A stretch of DNA of 64,000 nt from DATCKG01 sp036562385 (GTDB lineage: Bacteria; Bacillota; Sulfobacillia; Symbiobacteriales; Symbiobacteriaceae). Positions 8,886-15,979 of this stretch are shown piece after piece; the first letter of the stretch is position 1, and each line of letters starts with the position of its first letter. The notes below the pieces were generated by a model. The model worked only from the letters and a program-made list of their open reading frames with translations, did no database searches and was not told where the DNA came from. The stretch lies in NCBI GenBank assembly GCA_036562385.1, contig DATCKG010000014.1, forward strand, positions 8,701 through 72,700. The letters are read 5' to 3'. The position numbers and the translations under genes are program-made.

Positions 8886-9113
8886 CTACGCCTCCTCGCG
8901 GGTGATAACCCACCGTCCCAGGGCGCCGGCATCCACGTGATCGCCCGGGTAGAGCTTCCGGCCCCGGCGCAGCTCCACCTCGCCGTTGACCTTGACGCCG
9001 CCGGAGCGGATGAGGGCCTTGGCCTGGCCGCCAGTGTCAGCCACACCCACCCACTTCAGGAACGCGTCCAGGGTGATGTAGGGAGTTCGGATGGTCACGG
9101 TCTGTTCCGTCAT
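8886..9113 (-). CDS. yaaA: S4-domain RNA-binding protein YaaA/RlbA
   Basis: A 75-residue protein that is essentially one S4 RNA-binding domain: LDAFLKWVGVADTGGQAKALIRSGGVKVNGEVELRRGRKLYPGD is the typical core, in two halves around G-G-Q-A-K. In Bacillus the homologue lies between dnaN and recF and has been linked to ribosome assembly. The gene fills exactly that slot here, 13 bases after dnaN and 3 bases before recF. Its RNA target cannot be judged from sequence. Confidence 0.9.
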   Translation of the reverse strand: MTEQTVTIRTPYITLDAFLKWVGVADTGGQAKALIRSGGVKVNGEVELRRGRKLYPGDHVDAGALGRWVITREEA

Positions 9114-9126
9114 GGCGATTCCCCGG

Positions 9127-10233
9127 TCAGTACGTGATCAGCGGCAGCACCACATAGGTAAAGTGTGCATTTTCTACCGGCTGTAGTCGCGCCGGGTTCC
9201 GGCTGCCGGAGCACTGGAACCGGATTTCCGCCGCCTCCACCACCTTCAGGAACTCCATCAGGAACCGGCTGTTGAAGCCGATGTCCAGCGGATCGCCGGT
9301 GAAGCTGGACGCCGGCACTTCCTCATAGACGTGGCCCACCTCCGGCGTGTTGGAGGTGATGGTGACCCGCCCTTCCCCCACACCCAGCTTGATGGCGCCG
9401 TCCCGGGCGATGAGGGCGGCCCGCTCGATGGCCTCGAGAAATTCGGTCCGGCTGAGGATCACCTCGGTGGGATAGTGCTGGGGCACCAGCCGGAGCACGT
9501 CGGGGTACTGCCCCTCCAGCAGCCGGGAGATGACGCGGATGGTTCCCAGATCAAAGAAAATCTGGTTCGGAGTGACAGAGACCGTCGCGAGGGCTTCCTC
9601 GTCGGCCGACAGCAGCCGGGTCAGTTCGCTCAAAGACCGGCTGGGAACGATCACCGCAAAGCTGCTCTGCTCCGGATTGAGGGCCTCGGCCTCCGCATGG
9701 GCGATGCGCACGCCGTCGGTGGAGGTGCCGGTGAGGCGGTCCTCCCGCAGCTTAAAGAAGACGCCGGTAAGCCAGGGCTTGCTTTCGTCGTGGCCGGCCG
9801 CGAAGGTGGTCTGGCGCAACAGATCCCTCAGCACCACCTGCCGGACCTGGAAGGTGGAGGCTCCGTCGATGTCCGGAATGGTGGGGAACTGGTCAGCCGC
9901 AAAGCCGTGGATGACATACTCGGACTTGCCCCAGCGTACCGTAGCGGTGTAGTTGCGGAGGTCCGCGCTCAGCTGCAGATCGCCGAAGGGAATCCGCCGA
10001 ACCAAATCGCCAAAGTAGCGCGCCGGCAGCACGATCTCCCCTTCGGTCTCCACGCGGCAGGGCGCGCTGGATTCAATCGCCAGTTCCAGGTCGGTGGCCC
10101 GGAGGGTGAGCTGTTCGCCTTTGGCAGCCAGGTAGATGCCGGAAAGGACCGGGATGGTGTTTTTGCTGGAGACGGCGCGGGAGACGATGCCCAAGGCCGC
10201 GCTGAGCGCCTCCTGACTGATGATGATCTTCAC
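9127..10233 (-). CDS. dnaN: DNA polymerase III sliding clamp (beta subunit)
   Basis: A 368-residue beta clamp with three repeated clamp domains, beginning MKIIISQEALSAALGIVSRAVSSKNTIPVLSGI and ending in the conserved NARLQPVENAHFTYVVLPLITY-like tail, which forms the hydrophobic partner-binding pocket (PVE...YVVLPL). The GTG start at 10231-10233 follows AGGAGGTCTCCCC. It lies 214 bases downstream of dnaA; that spacer holds a cluster of DnaA-box-like sequences. Confidence 0.98.
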   Translation of the reverse strand: MKIIISQEALSAALGIVSRAVSSKNTIPVLSGIYLAAKGEQLTLRATDLELAIESSAPCRVETEGEIVLPARYFGDLVRRIPFGDLQLSADLRNYTATVRWGKSEYVIHGFAADQFPTIPDIDGASTFQVRQVVLRDLLRQTTFAAGHDESKPWLTGVFFKLREDRLTGTSTDGVRIAHAEAEALNPEQSSFAVIVPSRSLSELTRLLSADEEALATVSVTPNQIFFDLGTIRVISRLLEGQYPDVLRLVPQHYPTEVILSRTEFLEAIERAALIARDGAIKLGVGEGRVTITSNTPEVGHVYEEVPASSFTGDPLDIGFNSRFLMEFLKVVEAAEIRFQCSGSRNPARLQPVENAHFTYVVLPLITY

Positions 10234-10328
10234 GGGGAGACCTCCTTTTTGCCGGCCGCGGGGTGGGTGCTACGACTCACCGCGCGCGTGTAGGAAAGGT
10301 CATTGGTGGCAATGATCACAGTAGGACC

Positions 10329-10399
10329 TGTGGATTTGTGGAAAAGTCGGTGGATAACTGGTTTGATGCGGATCGCGCCGCCGAATAACCTGTGGATGA
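10329..10399. other. DnaA-box cluster in the dnaA-dnaN spacer (second half of bipartite oriC)
   Basis: Within 71 bases, sequences close to TGTGGATAA (reverse of TTATCCACA) occur at 10329-10337 (TGTGGATTT, two mismatches), 10337-10345 (TGTGGAAAA, one), 10349-10357 (GGTGGATAA, one) and 10391-10399 (TGTGGATGA, one). All have the same orientation. A box cluster on each side of dnaA is the arrangement known from Bacillus subtilis oriC. I cannot identify the unwinding element with certainty. Confidence 0.65.
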
Positions 10400-10447
10400 A
10401 GGCGCGCGCGATGCCCACAATGCCGCGGCGGTTCTGTGGGCGCGCGT

Positions 10448-11821
10448 TTACTGGGCGCGGATCTTGGCCACCAACTGCTCCACGGTGGCGGCAAAGGCCG
10501 GATCGTTCTTGATGTCCTCCGCGATGCGGTCGCAGGCATGAATGACGGTGGTATGGTCGCGGCCGCCGAACTCCTCGCCGATCTTGGGCAGGGAGCAGTC
10601 GGTCAGTTCCCGGGACAGGTACATGGCGATCTGCCGGGGATAGGCCACCGCCCGGGACCGGTTCCGGGCCTCCAGGTCCTGCGTCCGGATGTTGTAGTGT
10701 TCGGCCACGACACGCTTGATGAGGTCGATGGTGATCTGCTTGGGCCGGTGGGGCGGAAGGATATCCCGCAGGACGTAGGTGGCCAGGTCCAACGTGATGG
10801 GACAGCGCATCATGGCCGCGTAGGCCACGACGCGGTTCAAGGCCCCCTCCAGCTCCCGGATGTTGGTCTCGATATTGGTGGCGATGTAGTCCAGCACATC
10901 GTCGGGGACTTCCATCCGCTCCAGTTGGGCCTTTTTCCGCAGGATCGCGATGCGGGTCTCCAGGTCCGGCGGCTGAATGTCGCAGATCAGGCCCCACTCG
11001 AAGCGGGAGCGGAGGCGGTCCTCCAGGGTGGGAATTTCCTTGGGCGGGCGGTCCGAGGAGATGACGATCTGTTTGTTGGCTTCGTGGATGGCGTTGAAGG
11101 TGTGGTAAAACTCCTCCTGGGTCCGGTCCTTGCCCGCCAGGAACTGGATGTCGTCGATCAGCAACACATCCACGTGCCGGTACTTGTTCTGAAATTCGGA
11201 CGTGGAATTGTCCCGCAGGGCGTTGATGAACTCGTTGGTGAAGGTTTCGGTGGACATGTACACGACCCGCATGTTCGGGTTGTGCGCATAGACGTAGTGG
11301 CCGATGGCATGCATCAGATGGGTCTTGCCCAAACCGACGCCACCGTAGATGAACAGCGGGTTGTACGCCCGGGCCGGGCTTTCGGCCACGGCCAGGGAAG
11401 CGGCATGGGCAAAACGGTTCGAATTGCCGACTACAAACGTATCGAAGGTATAACGCGGATTGAGGTTTTTGGGCCGGTTATCACTCGGGGTGATTACGTG
11501 GGGTGCAGGGGCTGACGTGGTGGCAGCTACCTCTTGGGCGGCAGGCACCGGATCCGGATTGTCAATCATGTTGGGGTTGGCCACGAACTTCAGCGTGAAG
11601 TTGCGCTTGGTGATGTCCCGCAGATTTTGCTGCAACAGGGCGCCGTAGCGCGCCTCCATCCGATCCTTGGCGAATTCACCCTGCACACCGATGATGACGG
11701 TGTCATCCAGCACGGCCACTGGCTTGGTGGTACGCAGCCAGCTTTCGATGCTGGATTTCGGCAGCTGCATCTCCAGCAGGTCGAGGCACTGTTGCCATAC
11801 CTGAGACAACTCGGTTTTCAT
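10448..11821 (-). CDS. dnaA: chromosomal replication initiator DnaA
   Basis: A 457-residue AAA+ initiator. It has an N-terminal DnaB/helicase-interaction domain (1-80), a short linker, Walker A GGVGLGKTH (160-168), Walker B VLLIDDIQFLAGK, and a C-terminal helix-turn-helix domain with the DnaA signature GGRDHTTVIHACDRI. The ATG at 11819-11821 follows GAGGAGGCTCCTCCG. DnaA boxes flank the gene on both sides, and one overlaps its predicted promoter, consistent with autoregulation. Confidence 0.98.
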   Translation of the reverse strand: MKTELSQVWQQCLDLLEMQLPKSSIESWLRTTKPVAVLDDTVIIGVQGEFAKDRMEARYGALLQQNLRDITKRNFTLKFVANPNMIDNPDPVPAAQEVAATTSAPAPHVITPSDNRPKNLNPRYTFDTFVVGNSNRFAHAASLAVAESPARAYNPLFIYGGVGLGKTHLMHAIGHYVYAHNPNMRVVYMSTETFTNEFINALRDNSTSEFQNKYRHVDVLLIDDIQFLAGKDRTQEEFYHTFNAIHEANKQIVISSDRPPKEIPTLEDRLRSRFEWGLICDIQPPDLETRIAILRKKAQLERMEVPDDVLDYIATNIETNIRELEGALNRVVAYAAMMRCPITLDLATYVLRDILPPHRPKQITIDLIKRVVAEHYNIRTQDLEARNRSRAVAYPRQIAMYLSRELTDCSLPKIGEEFGGRDHTTVIHACDRIAEDIKNDPAFAATVEQLVAKIRAQ

Positions 11822-12007
11822 CGGAGGAGCCTCCTCAACGGGATGAAGTCAGCCAGAGGTCGAAAAGAGGCGAACAGTTTCCGCACCCCAGCGTATCGTG
11901 ACGTCTATCAACAGGTTATACACAGCGTTATCCACAATTTGTGTATAAAAAGATTTGAGCCTGTTCCTCCTCCTGTGTTTCCACAGGAGTGGACGGGCTG
12001 CAGAACC

Positions 12008-12036
12008 AATATAACAAACGACCCAGGAGTTATCAA
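12008..12036 (-). promoter_or_regulatory. dnaA promoter
   Basis: On minus, TTGATA (12031-12036) and TATATT (12008-12013) are 17 bases apart, a strong sigma-A match about 190 bases upstream of the dnaA start. The -35 is embedded in a DnaA-box-like TTATCAACA. Confidence 0.75.
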
Positions 12037-12287
12037 CAACCCGGCTTGAATCTGCCCACAGAGGTGGCTTGTGCCTGGGGAAAAACGGCCAAAAACCCTG
12101 GATAGTTGGCACCAGTGTTGGGGAAAATCTGTGGGTGAGTTTCCCCAGCCTGTGAGTTGCCGCGCAAAACCTGCGTGTGGATTTGTGGACAGTCCGGCGA
12201 GTGCCGCGGGCGTCAAGTGAGGGTATCCCCATTGTTCACAGGGATCGATACAATAGAATCAACAGAGCGGACGGGCGGTGGCGTCGC

Positions 12288-12316
12288 TTGACGGCCTACA
12301 CGCTCTCCGTTATAAT
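12288..12316 (+). promoter_or_regulatory. rpmH promoter
   Basis: TTGACG (12288-12293) and a perfect TATAAT (12311-12316) with 17-base spacing, 43 bases before the rpmH start. This probably drives the rpmH-rnpA-yidD-yidC-jag operon. Confidence 0.85.
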
Positions 12317-12358
12317 TCCGCGTGTGTTTTCTTGGCGAAGAGTCAGGGGGTGTAGGCG

Positions 12359-12493
12359 TTGAAGCGCACATATCAGCCGCATAACCGCCGGTACAAGCGG
12401 ACTCATGGGTTTCTGGCCCGGATGCGCACCCGTGGCGGGCGGAGGGTCTTGAAGGCTCGGCGACTCAAGGGGAGAAAGCGTCTTGCAGTTTAA
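12359..12493 (+). CDS. rpmH: ribosomal protein L34
   Basis: A 44-residue, very basic protein reading MKRTYQPHNRRYKRTHG through to KARRLKGRKRLAV, the standard bacterial L34 sequence, a structural component of the 50S subunit. The start is TTG at 12359-12361 behind an AGGGGGTG ribosome binding site; no in-frame ATG is available. It is the first gene of the rightward arm and the nearest gene to oriC on that side. It is short but unmistakable. Confidence 0.96.
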   Translation: MKRTYQPHNRRYKRTHGFLARMRTRGGRRVLKARRLKGRKRLAV

Positions 12494-12581
12494 GCCGCGG
12501 CGATCCAGTCGTGGCTCTTTTTCCATTCTTTACGAGTTACGAGGACATGCGAATGGAGGGGTCTGGGGAGGGATAGACCGC

Positions 12582-12611
12582 ATGGCGGCGAATCCTTCCC
12601 CAGTTCAATGA
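12582..12611 (+). CDS. possible 9-codon leader peptide coupled to rnpA
   Basis: ATG at 12582 follows GGGGAGGGATAGACCGC and encodes MAANPSPVQ, ending in TGA at 12609-12611, which overlaps the rnpA ATG (ATGA). rnpA has no ribosome binding site of its own directly before its ATG, so reinitiation from this mini-ORF would explain its translation. This is seen only as an arrangement; no homologue is known to me. Confidence 0.3.
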   Translation: MAANPSPVQ

Positions 12612-12964
12612 AAAAGAAGTATCGGTTGAAATCGCGGCTGGCCTTTCAGGCCGTCTACACCCAGGGCCGGTCTGTGGCGAACCGTGCGGCCGTGCTGTAC
12701 GTGTTGGCGCAGGAAAAGGGCAGCCCCACCAAGGTGGGGTTTGCCGCGGGACGAAAGTTGGGAAGCGCGGTAGTTCGCAACCGGGCCCGGCGACGAATTC
12801 GTGAGGCTGTTCGGCTGCTGTGGTCACGCGTCAAGCCCGGGTACCATCTCGTGCTGATCGCCCGGCAGGGCGCCTTGGATCTGCCCTTTGGCGAGTTACA
12901 GGCACGGGTGGCCGAGCTCTTAGAGCGCGCCGGAGTGCTCCGGAAGGAAGGACAGGAATCGTGA
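12608..12964 (+). CDS. rnpA: ribonuclease P protein component
   Basis: A 118-residue basic protein that binds the RNase P RNA and assists 5' processing of tRNA precursors. The N-terminus MKKKYRLKSRLAFQAVYTQGRS and the signature RNARRRIREAVR (in NRARRRIREAVRLLW) are diagnostic. It stands 114 bases after rpmH, and its last bases overlap the GTG of yidD by four (GTGA). The ATG at 12608 lacks a clear ribosome binding site and overlaps the stop of a small upstream reading frame. Confidence 0.96.
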   Translation: MKKKYRLKSRLAFQAVYTQGRSVANRAAVLYVLAQEKGSPTKVGFAAGRKLGSAVVRNRARRRIREAVRLLWSRVKPGYHLVLIARQGALDLPFGELQARVAELLERAGVLRKEGQES

Positions 12965-13173
12965 AGCGTCTCCTCCTGGGGATGATCCGGTTTTACCAGC
13001 AGTACCTCTCCCCGCTCAAAGGGGGTCCCACGTGTCGCTTTTACCCCTCGTGTTCGCAATATGCCTTTGAGGCGGTGGAGAAGTATGGTGTGCTGCGCGG
13101 CGGGTATCTGGCCATCCGGCGGATACTGCGATGCCACCCCTTTCATCCGGGGGGTTACGATCCAGTTCCCTGA
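12961..13173 (+). CDS. yidD: membrane protein insertion efficiency factor YidD
   Basis: A 70-residue protein beginning (GTG) MKRLLLGMIRFYQQYLSPLKG and containing the YidD signature C-RFYPSCSQYAFEAVEKYG, then GGYLAIRRILRCHPFHPGGYDPVP. The family assists YidC-dependent insertion at the inner face of the membrane. The GTG at 12961-12963 overlaps the rnpA stop, so the pair is translationally coupled. A longer in-frame extension from 12820 lies inside rnpA and is not family sequence. Confidence 0.95.
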   Translation: MKRLLLGMIRFYQQYLSPLKGGPTCRFYPSCSQYAFEAVEKYGVLRGGYLAIRRILRCHPFHPGGYDPVP

Positions 13174-13218
13174 CCCCAGCCGAGCCGATGACGATGTTGA
13201 GGAGGTTTGTATACGTTG

Positions 13219-13899
13219 ATGGCCGTATGGTACGCGCCGGATTGGATCGTAAACCCCATGCGGGCTACCCTGACGCTGTTCCTGGAGTGGACAGGCAGCT
13301 ACGGAATTGCCATTATTTTGCTGACACTGGCCCTGCGGGTTCTGATGCTGCCCCTGACCGTCTATCAGAACCGGGCTGCCAAACGGATTCAGGAAGTGCA
13401 GCCGCTCATCAAGCAGATCCAGGAGAAGTATCGGGACCAGCCCGAGAAGCTAAACATGGAGATGATGGAGCTTTATCGGAAGTATAAGATCAACCCCTTC
13501 TCGGGCTGTCTGCCGCTTCTGATTCAGATGCCGTTTCTGTACGCCATGTTCATCGTGCTGATGAACTACGACCCGGTGGCCACGGCGCAGATCTCCCCGG
13601 CGTTCGGCTGGATCCCCAGCTTGAATGAGCCGGACCCCTACTTCGTGCTCCCGGCCCTCACGGTCGTCACCATGTTCGTTCAGATGTATCTGTCCACCAC
13701 CAGCAGTGACCCCAGCCAGCGGACCATGGTATGGGTAATGCCGCTGCTGTTCGGCTGGATCACCTTTCGAATGCCGGCAGGCGTCGTACTCTACTGGGTA
13801 GTAAGCAACTTGATCGGGTTGATTCAGCAGGCCATCTATCCCGGATTCCCCCGGTTGGCGGGAGCGCCGGGCGTGAAGGGAGATGCAAAGGGTCGATGA
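13219..13899 (+). CDS. yidC: membrane protein insertase YidC/OxaA (SpoIIIJ type)
   Basis: A polytopic insertase of about 226 residues, the short Gram-positive form without the large periplasmic domain. Five hydrophobic segments are visible: IVNPMRATLTLFLEWTG onward, AIILLTLALRVLMLPL with the conserved Arg in the groove, FLYAMFIVLMN, YFVLPALTVVTMFVQ, and VMPLLFGWITFRMPAGVVLYW. AGGAGG at 13200-13205 serves ATG 13219 or possibly TTG 13216. I see no lipoprotein signal. The last codons overlap jag (ATGA). In spore formers this homologue (SpoIIIJ) also serves sporulation. Confidence 0.95.
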   Translation: MAVWYAPDWIVNPMRATLTLFLEWTGSYGIAIILLTLALRVLMLPLTVYQNRAAKRIQEVQPLIKQIQEKYRDQPEKLNMEMMELYRKYKINPFSGCLPLLIQMPFLYAMFIVLMNYDPVATAQISPAFGWIPSLNEPDPYFVLPALTVVTMFVQMYLSTTSSDPSQRTMVWVMPLLFGWITFRMPAGVVLYWVVSNLIGLIQQAIYPGFPRLAGAPGVKGDAKGR

Positions 13900-14516
13900 A
13901 GTCGGTGGAAAAGAGCGCGCGGTCGGTGGACGAGGCCATCGCCGCCGCTCTGGAGGAACTGGGCGTTCCGTCCGATCGCGTCTCAGTTGAGGTGCTGGAT
14001 GAGGGTAGGACCGGCTTTTTCGGAATCGGCGCCCGCCCGGCACGGGTCAGGGTCACCCTGAAGGAGACCCGCCGGGAGCGCGTGGAGCGGTTCCTCAACG
14101 ATCTTTGCGATGCCATGCGGCTCACCGTGAAGATCGCCGTCACGGAAGACGAGGAGTACATTCGCTTCGATGTCACGGGGCCGGAGGCCGGCATCCTGAT
14201 CGGCCATCACGGGCAGACCCTGGATGCGCTGCAGTACCTGGTCAACCTGGTGGCTTCCAAGGCCACCGATGGGGACGGGCGGCGCGTGCTTGTGGACGTG
14301 GAAGGGTACCGGAAACGGCGGGAGGAGACCCTTACCCGGCTGGCCACGCGGATGGCGGAGCGGGTGGCCCGCAGCGGCGATCCCGTGGTGCTGGAGCCCA
14401 TGAGCGCCCACGAACGGCGGGTGATTCACCTGGCCCTGCAGAACAATCCGAAGGTGACCACCGGCAGTCAGGGGGAAGAGCCGTTCCGGCGGGTGGTCAT
14501 CCAGCCGAAACGGTAA
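13896..14516 (+). CDS. jag: RNA-binding protein Jag/KhpB
   Basis: A 206-residue protein with three recognisable parts: an N-terminal Jag-N domain (VDEAIAAALEELGV ... GFFGIGARPARV), a KH domain with GILIGHHGQTLDALQYLV around residues 95-112, and a C-terminal R3H domain with MSAHERRVIHLALQ. Homologues pair with KhpA and affect cell division and envelope growth. The ATG at 13896 overlaps the yidC stop by four bases. A strong terminator follows at 14525-14556, closing the rpmH operon. Confidence 0.93.
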   Translation: MKSVEKSARSVDEAIAAALEELGVPSDRVSVEVLDEGRTGFFGIGARPARVRVTLKETRRERVERFLNDLCDAMRLTVKIAVTEDEEYIRFDVTGPEAGILIGHHGQTLDALQYLVNLVASKATDGDGRRVLVDVEGYRKRREETLTRLATRMAERVARSGDPVVLEPMSAHERRVIHLALQNNPKVTTGSQGEEPFRRVVIQPKR

Positions 14517-14524
14517 GCAGCGGA

Positions 14525-14556
14525 AGGCCCGGTAGCGAGGCTACTGGGCCTTTTTT
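14525..14556 (+). terminator. intrinsic terminator after jag
   Basis: AGGCCCGGTAGC (14525-14536) pairs with GCTACTGGGCCT (14540-14551), followed by TTTTTT to 14556. Confidence 0.92.
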
Positions 14557-14592
14557 CGTAGCGGGCGCACACTAGGCGAGGGGGGACCGTGG

Positions 14593-15972
14593 ATGAACCA
14601 TCTCGGGGACACCATCGCAGCCGTGGCCACCGCGCCGGTGGAGGCCGGCATCGGTGTGGTCCGGATCAGCGGACCGGAGGCCCTTCAGGTCGGGGACCGG
14701 GCCTTCCGGCCCCGGCGGGGCAAGCCGCTGTCGCAGCGGCGGTCGCACACGGTAAGCTACGGGTTTGTGGTGGATCGCTTCGGGCAGCAGGTGGACGAAG
14801 CCCTGGCGCTGGTGATGCGGGGTCCCCACTCCTACACCGGCGAGGATGTGGTGGAACTGCAGTGCCACGGCGGACCGGTGGCGGTCCGGAAGGTCCTGCA
14901 GGTGGCCCTGGAGGCGGGCGCCCGGCTGGCGGAGCCGGGGGAGTTTACGCGGCGGGCGTTTCTGAACGGGCGGCTGGACCTGTCTCAGGCCGAGGCCGTG
15001 GTGGAAGTGGTGCGGGCCAAGACCGACCGGGCGCTGGAGGCGGCGGTGCGGCAGCTTCAAGGGTCGCTGGGGCAGGAGATCCGGGCGATCCGGGAGCGGC
15101 TGCTGGAGATCGCCGCGCAGCTGGAGGCGGAGATCGATTTTCCCGAACTGGATCTGGAGACCGAGGGCCGGGATGCGGTGCTGGCCGGCTGCCGCTGGTG
15201 CCTGGAGCGGATCGACGGGCTCCTCAAGGGCGTGCGGCGGGGCGAACTGCTGCGCAGCGGGGTTCGGGTGGTGCTGGCCGGGCGCCCCAACGTGGGCAAG
15301 TCGAGCCTTTTGAATCGCCTGGTGCGGAAAGAGCGGGCCATCGTCACGGCCATTCCCGGTACCACCCGGGATGTCATCGAGGAGTGGGTGAATCTGGAGG
15401 GCGTGCCGGTGCTGTATGCCGACACCGCCGGGATCCGGGAGACCACCGACGAGGTGGAGCGCTTCGGCGTGGACCGCAGCCGGGAGATGCTGCAGCAGGC
15501 GGACCTGGTGCTCTGGGTGGTGGACGGGGAGGCCGGCCTTACCCCGGAAGACCGGGCGGTGCGCCGCTGGGTGCCGGAGGGCCGCCGGGTGATCGGCGTG
15601 ATCAACAAGATCGACCTGGTGCCGCCGGAGCAGGTGCAGGCGGTGGCGGCTTCCTTAGGAGAAGAACAGGTGATCGCCGTCAGTGCCCGCTCTGGGGAGG
15701 GCATCGCCGAGCTGGAGCAGGCGGTGCTCCGGGAGGCCGGAGCCCTGGACATGGAGGAGGGCTTTGTGGCCAACGAGCGGCAGGCTGAGGCGCTGCGGCG
15801 CGCGGCCAATTCATTGCAGGCGGCCCTAGAGACCGCAGCGTTGGGGTTCGGCCCGGATCTCATATCGGTGGACATCCGGGCGGCCTGGACCACGCTGGGG
15901 GAGATCACGGGCGAAACGGTGCACGAGGAGCTGCTGGACCAGATCTTCAGCCGGTTCTGTATTGGAAAGTGA
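14593..15972 (+). CDS. mnmE: tRNA modification GTPase MnmE
   Basis: A 459-residue GTPase that works with MnmG to build the 5-(carboxymethyl)aminomethyl group on wobble uridine 34. The N-terminal folate-binding domain begins DTIAAVATAPVEAGIGVVRISGPEA. G1 is GRPNVGKSS (230-238), G3 lies in DTAGI, NKID is G4, and the protein ends in the invariant C-terminal FCIGK, whose Cys is required for modification. It is followed by mnmG eight bases later. Confidence 0.97.
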   Translation: MNHLGDTIAAVATAPVEAGIGVVRISGPEALQVGDRAFRPRRGKPLSQRRSHTVSYGFVVDRFGQQVDEALALVMRGPHSYTGEDVVELQCHGGPVAVRKVLQVALEAGARLAEPGEFTRRAFLNGRLDLSQAEAVVEVVRAKTDRALEAAVRQLQGSLGQEIRAIRERLLEIAAQLEAEIDFPELDLETEGRDAVLAGCRWCLERIDGLLKGVRRGELLRSGVRVVLAGRPNVGKSSLLNRLVRKERAIVTAIPGTTRDVIEEWVNLEGVPVLYADTAGIRETTDEVERFGVDRSREMLQQADLVLWVVDGEAGLTPEDRAVRRWVPEGRRVIGVINKIDLVPPEQVQAVAASLGEEQVIAVSARSGEGIAELEQAVLREAGALDMEEGFVANERQAEALRRAANSLQAALETAALGFGPDLISVDIRAAWTTLGEITGETVHEELLDQIFSRFCIGK

Positions 15973-15979
15973 GGCGGCC

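Larger units (their letters stand above)
11822..12358. other. oriC region between dnaA and rpmH
   Basis: About 540 bases without a gene separate the divergent dnaA and rpmH. DnaA boxes are TTATACACA (11916-11924), perfect TTATCCACA (11928-11936), TGTGTATAA on the opposite strand (11940-11948), TTATCAACA (12030-12038, one mismatch) and TTGTTCACA (12232-12240, one mismatch). Weaker TGTGGATTT/TGTGGACA forms lie at 12176-12190. The first three are packed in 33 bases next to an AT-rich tract. Genes read away from this point on both sides, so replication and transcription are largely co-directional, which supports this as the origin. Confidence 0.85.
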
